Shown: piece after piece, positions 1 to 4,929 of the stretch
Numbering within the stretch: position 1 is the stretch's first letter
Layout: each line of letters starts with the position of its first letter
Assembly (NCBI GenBank): GCA_019310745.1
Contig: JAFDDS010000275.1
Coordinates: forward strand, 1-6,374
Source: Deltaproteobacteria bacterium
GTDB lineage: Bacteria > Desulfobacterota > DSM-4660 > Desulfatiglandales > B25-G16
Length of the DNA: 6,374 nucleotides
Reading direction: 5' to 3'
The notes under the pieces: model-generated
The model's database searches: none
What the model was told of the DNA's origin: nothing
What the model saw: only the letters and a program-made list of their open reading frames with translations
Program-made: the position numbers and the translations under genes

Positions 1-98
1 CTTTGATCATGTTAGTCCACGAAATTACCTTTATTTACCCACGATTAAAAGCAATGGCAGAAAAGAGTCGCCATAATGCTGGAGTAATTGGAAGGTAA
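1..98 (+). CDS. Probable C-terminal tail of TRAP transporter small permease (DctQ-like), partial
   Basis: The frame whose codons start at base 3 is open from the window edge to the TAA at 96-98. It encodes about 31 residues, a short hydrophobic stretch (LIMLVHEITFIY) followed by a basic tail (PRLKAMAEKSRH). The TAA lies 5 bases before the dctM start, the tight spacing usual for dctQ-dctM pairs, and the last codons contain the dctM ribosome binding site. Position and hydrophobic-then-basic character are the only grounds for calling it the small membrane subunit; the residues alone are not diagnostic. A competing frame (codons from base 2) stops at 74-76 and looks less protein-like. The beginning lies left of the window. 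Confidence 0.45.
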   Translation, partial: LIMLVHEITFIYPRLKAMAEKSRHNAGVIGR

Positions 99-103
99 AT
101 CAA

Positions 104-1403
104 ATGGTAATCTTGACTTTGCTCATCTCTTTTGCGTTTTTTCTCCTTATAGGTGTCCCCATTGCCTTTGTCTTGGGGCTAACTCCTCTTGTGGCTTTTT
201 TTTCAGAGGGTGAAATCCCTCATATGTTAGCTGCCCAGCGCATATTCACCGGAATGGATAACCCGGTACTGATGGCAATTCCATTCTTTATTCTTGCCGG
301 CAACATCATGAGCGCTGGGGGAATGACACAGAGATTGGTGGCCTTGCAATGTTCTTGTAGGGTCGTTCCGAGGGGGATTAGCTTACATCAATGTGGTCAT
401 CAGCATGCTTTTTGCGGGGATCACTGGTGCTGCTGTAGCGGATACGAGCGCTGTTGGGTCGATCCTAATCCCAGCGATGAAAAAAGAGGGATATGATGTT
501 GATTTCTCAACCGCGGTCACAGCTACATCCTCAACTATTGGGCCCATCGTGCCTCCCTCGATACCCTTTATTATTTACGGTGTTCTGGGAGAGGTCTCTA
601 TCGCCTCCCTTTTTCTGGCAGGCATTATTCCAGGGGTATTGTTAGGGCTCTCCCAAATGGGTGTGGTTGCCTATTACGCTCGTAAAAGAAATTATCCTAA
701 GGGATCTCTGATATCAGTCAGGGAGGCCTTAAAGGCGACTTTTGATGCAGCACTGGTTCTGATGATGCCCCTCATCATCCTGGGAGGGATCTTAACTGGA
801 ATATTCACCCCTACCGAAAGTGCTTGCGTCGCCGTGTTCTATGCCCTTATCATTAGCCTGTTTGTGTACCGTGATATTAGGCCTATCCATCTGCCAAAAA
901 TCATAATAAATACCGCGGTAACAAGCTCGCTGGTTATGCTGGTCATCGGAACCGCGAGTATTTTTTCATGGCTCCTGGCCAGCAAAGAGATTCCACAATA
1001 TATAACTGAGGCGGTCATTAATATAACCCACAACCGCATCGCCATTCTACTGCTTGTAAATATCGTCTTGCTCATGGTGGGAACATTCATGGAAACCACA
1101 GCTTCCCTGATCATTCTGACCCCGGTCTTGCTTCCTCTAATGAACAAAATAGGAGTAGATCCCCTCCATTTTGGCGTTATAATTGTGCTTAATCTGGTGA
1201 TTGGCCTCACCACCCCCCCTGTTGGGGTATGCCTTTTCATTGCGTGTGCTATCGGAGAGATAAAACTCGAACAAATCACCAAGGCCATACTCCCTTTCCT
1301 TTTGGCCTCCATCATCGTGCTCCTTATTGTAACCTATTGGGAATCCTTGATTATGGTTATTCCCAAACTATTCGGCTATAAACCACTTCTCCTTTCAGGT
1401 TAA
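104..1403 (+). pseudogene. dctM: TRAP transporter large permease DctM, frameshifted
   Basis: This is the large membrane subunit of a tripartite ATP-independent periplasmic transporter, the Na+-coupled channel that imports a carboxylate delivered by a periplasmic binding protein. The start at 104 follows a GGAAGG site (90-95). The first part encodes a membrane helix and the family stretch NPVLMAIPFFILAGNIMSAG. After RLVA (codon 341-343) the frame is lost and the original frame stops at 494-496. The correct protein resumes at the AAT codon 348-350 as NVLVGSFRGGLAYINVV and continues to the TAA at 1401-1403, with family motifs GITGAAVADTSAVGSILIPAMK, GPIVPPSIPFIIYG, FTPTESACVAVFYAL and LTTPPVGVCLFIA. 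Four bases (344-347) stand where six would give the usual Phe-Ala, so two missing bases is the simplest repair; this gives 433 residues, the normal family length. A start at 393 would drop the first two helices. Real inactivation or sequencing error cannot be separated here. The substrate is unknown. Confidence 0.9.
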
Positions 1404-1422
1404 GAGGCAGCTTAACTCTTTT
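1399..1422 (+). terminator. Possible intrinsic terminator overlapping the dctM stop
   Basis: GTTAAG (1399-1404) and CTTAAC (1411-1416) form a perfect 6-bp stem with a 6-base loop, followed directly by TCTTTT (1417-1422). The arrangement is right for a Rho-independent terminator ending the dctQM transcript, but the stem has only two G-C pairs and would be weak. Confidence 0.4.
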
Positions 1423-1781
1423 AGTCTATGCTCATTAACCTTCTCTATAGGCCAAGATTGTAAAATTTATCCGAGGCGGGTTTATGCCAAGCGTGCCCTG
1501 GCGCGACTTCATAGTTACAAAATACTATTTCCGCAATACCTCAGAGATAAGGAATATTGAAAATGAGAGCGAGGCCGGAATTGACCTATGTAGCTAAATA
1601 CTTTTGGTAAATGATTTCATTATCAGCCCCAATTGGTCTGCAGACCCACTTTACTCTTCCTGGAGTTCGTGACATGGCTTTAGGGGAGGAATTCTGCCTA
1701 AAAACCTCTTCAATTCGTATCACGAATCGAGACCTTTACATTACTCATATTTTCTTAAAGAGGATGGGCCTTTCTTTCGTT

Positions 1782-1801
1782 TCCCGATCTAAGGATCGGG
1801 A
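1782..1801. repeat. Perfect 8-bp inverted repeat (hairpin)
   Basis: TCCCGATC (1782-1789) and GATCGGGA (1794-1801) pair perfectly around the 4-base loop TAAG. On the plus strand a T-rich stretch (GTCTTTT) follows about 5 bases later, too far for a classical terminator. It may be a transcription-end structure or part of a structured repeat. Confidence 0.5.
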
Positions 1802-1892
1802 CTTAGTCTTTTCTACGACGTATCTGCTGGGGAGTCTTGCCTCTTTCCCGCTTCCGGCGGAATTTCCCCCGTTGATAAGTCTGGAAAAGTAC

Positions 1893-1930
1893 GGCGGCCT
1901 CCGACTCGGCCGAGCTCGTCGCGGGCCGCC
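1893..1930. repeat. GC-rich imperfect palindrome
   Basis: GGCGGCC (1893-1899) pairs with GGCCGCC (1924-1930), and CGAC (1902-1905) with GTCG (1918-1921), enclosing the self-complementary CTCGGCCGAG (1905-1914). On the minus strand the hairpin is followed by GTACTTTTCC, a weak T-run, so it could end the panB transcript about 86 bases past the panB stop. It is markedly more GC-rich than its surroundings, which also fits an inserted repeat. Confidence 0.45.
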
Positions 1931-2015
1931 AGTCGCATCAGAAAAGACCTCATGACCCTCTCGTGATCTTTTCAGCTATGCCCTATACAAACGGTTCTAG
2001 CATTAATATAGCTCA

Positions 2016-2867
2016 TTATTTAAATTTCTTAACCATTTCCTTGAACTTCTCCTCCTCGCCCTTGAGCATGTGGTAGCAGTGCTCGTCAGCAGGGAAAGAT
2101 CTTGTCTTGACATCCTTAACATACTTTTTCATCGCGCCTACACTCACCTCTGCTATGTTGGCGTACTTCTTGACAAATTTGGGTGTGAATGCCTGGAACT
2201 GGCCGATCATGTCCGATACGATTAAAAGCTGGCCGTCACATTCTAGGCCTGCTCCAATGCTCAAGACCGGAATCGCCAGCTTCTTAGTAATGAATTCCGC
2301 TACTTCTGGCGGTACGGCTTCTAACAACAGCAGTTGAGCGCCCGTCTCTTCGATAGCCAGAGCATCCTCGATCACCAGCTGTGCTGACTCGGCAGTCCGT
2401 CCCTGGGCCTTATGACCGCCTAGTTGACCGGAGCTTTGGGGGGTCAAGCCGATGTGTCCGCATACAACAATGCCAGCGTCGAGGATGGCCATAATGCGAC
2501 TGATTACACGCTTGCCACCTTCAAGCTTCACAGCGTCCATGTTAGCTTCCTTGAGAAATCGTCCGGCATTCACTACAGCGTCTTCATCGGATTTCTGGTA
2601 GCTCATAAATGGCATATCACCCATAACAAAGGTGTTGGGGGCGCCACGACGAACAGCCTCGCAGTGGACAATGCATTGATCCATCGTAACTGGTATGGTG
2701 CTTTCATATCCATACACGCACATGCCCATAGAGTCGCCGACTAGAATCATTTCCACCCCCGCTGCCTCTTCGAACTGGGCTGTAGGATAATCATAACATG
2801 TCAACCAGGTAATCTTTTCTCCTTTTTTCTTCATGCGGTAAAAATCCTGAATCATTTTCTTAGCCAT
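2016..2867 (-). CDS. panB: 3-methyl-2-oxobutanoate hydroxymethyltransferase (PanB)
   Basis: This enzyme transfers a hydroxymethyl group from 5,10-methylenetetrahydrofolate to 2-oxoisovalerate to make ketopantoate, the first committed step of pantothenate and CoA synthesis, in the cytoplasm. The 283-residue protein spans the whole family (E. coli PanB is 264), with a slightly longer Lys-rich C-terminus. Conserved pieces in order: TCYDYPTA (23-30), LVGDSMGM with metal ligand Asp45, STIPVT (56-61), VRRGAPN (72-78), MGDMPFM with Asp84, VKLEGG with Lys114 and Glu116, CGHIGLTPQS (136-145), LLLEAVP with the presumed catalytic base Glu183, and SIGAG. These match the catalytic set known from E. coli (Asp45, Asp84, Lys112, Glu114, Glu181), so it should be active. 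The ATG is preceded on the minus strand by GAAAGGAGAC with good spacing. No panC or panD is next to it; the gene stands alone, transcribed toward dctM and away from the corrinoid-activation gene. Confidence 0.96.
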   Translation of the reverse strand: MAKKMIQDFYRMKKKGEKITWLTCYDYPTAQFEEAAGVEMILVGDSMGMCVYGYESTIPVTMDQCIVHCEAVRRGAPNTFVMGDMPFMSYQKSDEDAVVNAGRFLKEANMDAVKLEGGKRVISRIMAILDAGIVVCGHIGLTPQSSGQLGGHKAQGRTAESAQLVIEDALAIEETGAQLLLLEAVPPEVAEFITKKLAIPVLSIGAGLECDGQLLIVSDMIGQFQAFTPKFVKKYANIAEVSVGAMKKYVKDVKTRSFPADEHCYHMLKGEEEKFKEMVKKFK

Positions 2868-2904
2868 GTCGTCTCCTTTCTTACCTTGCTAGTTGACAGC
2901 TAGT

Positions 2905-2932
2905 ATTTTAAATAACGTTTACCTACTAACAA
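2905..2932 (-). promoter_or_regulatory. panB: Candidate sigma70 promoter for panB
   Basis: On the minus strand, TTGTTA (2927-2932) and TAAAAT (2905-2910) are separated by 16 bases. Transcription would begin near 2898, giving a leader of roughly 30 bases that contains the panB ribosome binding site. The match to consensus is moderate and the area is AT-rich, so chance similarity is possible. Confidence 0.4.
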
Positions 2933-2933
2933 A

Positions 2934-3034
2934 AATGATCAAAACATGTTTCAACTGAAAATAATTTTATGAAACTATGAAATTGCACTTGAGAAAGACC
3001 TTGAATCCATTTGAGAATGATCAAAACTCTCAAA
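2934..3034. repeat. Direct repeat and inverted repeat in the divergent control region
   Basis: AATGATCAAAAC occurs exactly twice in the same orientation, at 2934-2945 and 3016-3027. The second copy is framed by a perfect 7-bp inverted repeat, TTTGAGA (3010-3016) and TCTCAAA (3028-3034), and both contain the palindrome TGATCA or part of it. The first copy abuts the -35 of the candidate panB promoter. Such paired sites between divergent genes suggest regulator binding, but no known operator is recognised. The rest of 2868-3290 is AT-rich and contains no credible gene. Confidence 0.4.
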
Positions 3035-3212
3035 AAACATAGTTTAATTCTGAAATACTGAATCTCAAAGTCCAATAAGAAGGCACGGGTGCTGATAGAT
3101 TTGGATATAGTAGTTATATTAAACAGGTATGTGAAATCGGGTCAAGGGAAAAAGCCAAATCAAGCACAACTGTGTTATCTTGCCCAGCTAATATATTGCC
3201 AGGCTTATACAT

Positions 3213-3241
3213 TTGACACTCAAAGGAATCGTTTGTATCAT
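3213..3241 (+). promoter_or_regulatory. Sigma70-type promoter for the corrinoid-activation gene
   Basis: A perfect TTGACA (3213-3218) and TATCAT (3236-3241, five of six consensus bases) are separated by exactly 17 bases. Transcription should begin near 3248, about 43 bases before the ATG at 3291. This is the best promoter match in the window. It starts inside the small open frame 3089-3283, which is one reason that frame is not called a gene. Confidence 0.65.
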
Positions 3242-3290
3242 ATATTGTCCCATCTGAAAGAGAATTTTTATTGCGAGTTTTGATAATCTC

Positions 3291-3968
3291 ATGGAAAAAC
3301 TGGAATACATACCATTGAGCCTGGATTTGAGGGAAATCAAAAGAAGGCTTCACATGGGGAAGAGTGGGGATTGGAGTCAAGTTCAAACCCTTGTTGAGGA
3401 AGCCCAATCGCTAATATCAGCAAAGGCAGTTTATAAGGTTTGCTATATCGAGTCAAAACATGAAGATGCCGTAACAATAGATGGGAGGAGTTTGAAGAGC
3501 CGTGTTCTGCGTAAAAACCTGAATAACGTGGAGCGGATTTTTCCATATGTTGTTACCATTGGTAATAGACTGGAAGAAAAGGCAAGAGCATGCACTGATT
3601 TGCTAAAAAAGTATTATCTCGATACAATCGGAAATGTAGCCTTGACCGCTACGCAAAAATATCTCAAAGATCAGTTGCGATCCAGATATGCACTTAATGG
3701 AATGTCCTGCATGAGTCCAGGGTCTTTGAAGGATTGGGCTATTGAAGAGCAAAGGTCTCTGTTTTCAATCCTTGGGGATGTGGAATCCTCTATTGGCGTG
3801 GGGCTAAATAAAACTCTTGTCATGATTCCGAATAAGTCACTATCTGGAATCTACTTTCCCACAGAAATTCCCTTTTATAGCTGTCAACTGTGCCAGAGGG
3901 AAGACTGTTCAACAAGAAAGGCCCCCTATGATGAAAAGTTGGCCAGAGAATATGGAATATCGGAGTGA
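3291..3968 (+). CDS. Stand-alone vitamin B12-dependent methionine synthase activation-domain protein
   Basis: The 225-residue protein resembles the reactivation domain of MetH (Met_synt_B12 family) as found alone in strict anaerobes, where it is thought to help return an oxidised corrinoid to the active cob(I)alamin state. Visible features: IKRRLHM (16-22), the AKAVYKVCYIE strand (44-54), the VERIFPYVVTIGNRLE core (80-95), DTIGNVALTA helix (111-120), SPGSLKDWAIEEQ (142-154) and a C-terminal C-x2-C-x4-C (Cys198, 201, 206) followed by RKAPYD. The RxxxGY S-adenosylmethionine motif of E. coli MetH is not apparent; SPGS occupies that place. The cysteines could bind an Fe-S cluster or metal, though only three ligands are in the motif. 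No strong ribosome binding site precedes 3291; a better one precedes Met22 (3354), but residues 1-21 look like family sequence, so the longer start is preferred. No methyltransferase or corrinoid protein is adjacent. Confidence 0.82.
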   Translation: MEKLEYIPLSLDLREIKRRLHMGKSGDWSQVQTLVEEAQSLISAKAVYKVCYIESKHEDAVTIDGRSLKSRVLRKNLNNVERIFPYVVTIGNRLEEKARACTDLLKKYYLDTIGNVALTATQKYLKDQLRSRYALNGMSCMSPGSLKDWAIEEQRSLFSILGDVESSIGVGLNKTLVMIPNKSLSGIYFPTEIPFYSCQLCQREDCSTRKAPYDEKLAREYGISE

Positions 3969-4088
3969 TTTAGTTGAAGGATGCTTCTCTCTTGTTGATA
4001 TAATTATATTCCTCAATTTGCCTGCTTTCAAACATTTCCTTTATAAACATAGTGTTCAATTTGTTAAAAATATTAGAGATTATTCTTG

Positions 4089-4155
4089 AGAATTCAGAGG
4101 GTCCGTCCACTAAAGGTTTGCATGCGAATTCTATTGTATAGTTTTAAGAATTCAG
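4089..4155. repeat. Three AGAATTC elements upstream of the oxidoreductase promoter
   Basis: AGAATTCAG occurs at 4089-4097 and again at 4147-4155, with the same AGAATTC core in reverse orientation at 4126-4132. The GAATTC centres are 36 and 22 bases apart and all lie upstream of the -35 box at 4180. This could be a set of binding sites for a regulator of the 2-oxoacid oxidoreductase genes; in AT-rich DNA the short cores could also arise by chance. The rest of 3969-4245 shows the AT-rich palindrome ATATAATTATAT (3998-4009) and no gene or clear terminator. Confidence 0.3.
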
Positions 4156-4179
4156 GAAATTTAGACTGATATCTTTTTC

Positions 4180-4209
4180 TTGACATTTTTATTATACTGA
4201 AACTATATA
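4180..4209 (+). promoter_or_regulatory. Candidate sigma70 promoter for the 2-oxoacid oxidoreductase genes
   Basis: A perfect TTGACA (4180-4185) is followed after 18 bases by TATATA (4204-4209); CTATAT at 4203-4208 gives a 17-base spacer. Transcription would begin near 4216, about 30 bases before the ATG at 4246, with the AAAAGGAG ribosome binding site (4231-4238) in the leader. Confidence 0.55.
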
Positions 4210-4245
4210 GGGGCATAATTTTGAAAAAATAAAAGGAGTTTTCGA

Positions 4246-4797
4246 ATGATCGAAATACGTTTTCATGGACGGGGAGGTCAGGGGTCGGTAGTTGCATCCA
4301 AGATCTTAGCCACATCGATATTCCTGGATGGGAAGTATTCCCAGTCCTTCCCTGCCTTTGGGGTAGAGAGAAGGGGTGCTCCAGTAACGGCCGATGACAA
4401 ACCCATTAGGATACGCACAGAGATATATGAGCCAGATCATATTGTCATCCTTGATCCCCTACTCGTTGACCAAGTTCCCCTTGCAGACGGACTGAAAAAG
4501 GAAGGCATTGTGATCATCAATAGCGGAAAAAAGCCAGGTGAGTTTTCCGATACATTCAAAGGCTTTCACGTGGCCACTGTTCCTGCTGGCAAAATTGCCG
4601 TAAAGCATCATCTTGGGAGTCATCAATCTCCTATTGTCAATACTGCCATATTAGGTGCTGTTGCTAAGGTGCTTGGAATTGTTTCAATGGAGAGTCTGAT
4701 CGAGGGCATCAAAACTGACGTGCCAGCCCATACAGAAGATAACGCTGCCGCTGCTAAAGAGGCATATGAAATGGTAAGCGAGGTAGTACAATTGTAG
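4246..4797 (+). CDS. 2-oxoacid:acceptor (ferredoxin-type) oxidoreductase, gamma subunit
   Basis: This is the small gamma subunit (POR family, PF01558) of a CoA-dependent 2-oxoacid oxidoreductase, which with alpha and beta (thiamine diphosphate) subunits oxidises pyruvate, branched-chain or aryl 2-oxoacids to acyl-CoA. All 183 residues of a typical gamma subunit are present: the N-terminal GRGGQG (8-13), FPAFGVERRGAPV (35-47), EPDHIVILDPLL (62-73) and the NTAILGAVAKVLG helix near residues 130-142. The start has a strong AAAAGGAG site. The protein is cytoplasmic. The ferredoxin-like delta subunit that often follows is absent; the next gene, 132 bases on, is a GltD-like FAD subunit, an order resembling NAD-linked enzymes such as phenylglyoxylate dehydrogenase. 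The substrate cannot be told from this subunit. A short palindromic stem (CAATTG twice, 4789-4804) overlaps the stop codon without a T-run, so read-through into the next gene is likely. Confidence 0.93.
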   Translation: MIEIRFHGRGGQGSVVASKILATSIFLDGKYSQSFPAFGVERRGAPVTADDKPIRIRTEIYEPDHIVILDPLLVDQVPLADGLKKEGIVIINSGKKPGEFSDTFKGFHVATVPAGKIAVKHHLGSHQSPIVNTAILGAVAKVLGIVSMESLIEGIKTDVPAHTEDNAAAAKEAYEMVSEVVQL

Positions 4798-4929
4798 TCA
4801 ATTGGTGTCAGTAGTATGTTGTCCGTTGACCGTTGGAAAACAGGGAAGGATGAATCATCTATAGACATTGTATAATAACAGATAATCTGATGTAAATAGA
4901 CGTACCAGGTTTTGTGAGAGGAATTAAAT

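Larger units (their letters stand above)
1404..2015. other. 612-base convergent intergenic region without a supportable gene
   Basis: The region lies between the converging ends of dctM and panB. An open frame at 1611-1955 (plus) has no recognisable domain, a low-complexity Pro/Arg/Ser-rich end and no good ribosome binding site, so I do not call it a gene. The reverse strand gives only short open stretches between stops. It holds a series of short inverted repeats: ATTCGT/ACGAAT (1713-1727), TCCCGATC/GATCGGGA (1782-1801), TTCCG/CGGAA (1852-1862), a GC-rich one (1893-1930) and TCATGA/TCGTGA followed by TCTTTT (1950-1972). A 9-bp inverted pair, GTCTTTTCT (1806-1814) and AGAAAAGAC (1941-1949, offset by about one base), brackets the GC-rich core. 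Base composition rises sharply in GC between about 1840 and 1930. It may be a dispersed non-coding repeat or the remnant of a mobile element; neither can be shown from one copy. Confidence 0.6.

Noticed and set aside
839..1315. 158-codon minus-strand open frame inside dctM
   Set aside because: Antisense shadow of a conserved membrane protein segment.
1806..1949. MITE with 9-bp terminal inverted repeats
   Set aside because: The inverted pair is short and no flanking target-site duplication is visible, so it is kept only as an observation within the intergenic region.
1611..1955. 114-codon open frame on the plus strand in the dctM-panB gap
   Set aside because: No recognisable domain, no good ribosome binding site, odd composition, and it runs through the inverted repeats; it reads like non-coding DNA.
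2893..2921. TTGACA on the plus strand as a rightward promoter
   Set aside because: No acceptable -10 box lies 16-18 bases downstream (CGTTTA at 2916-2921).
3089..3283. 64-codon GTG-started open frame just before the corrinoid-activation gene
   Set aside because: No ribosome binding site or known domain, and the strong promoter at 3213-3241 lies inside it, so the region is better explained as a control region.
4826..4876. Separate promoter for the FAD-subunit gene (TTGACC at 4826, TATAAT at 4871)
   Set aside because: The spacing is 39 bases and no other good -35 is correctly placed for the TATAAT, so co-transcription with the gamma subunit is more likely.
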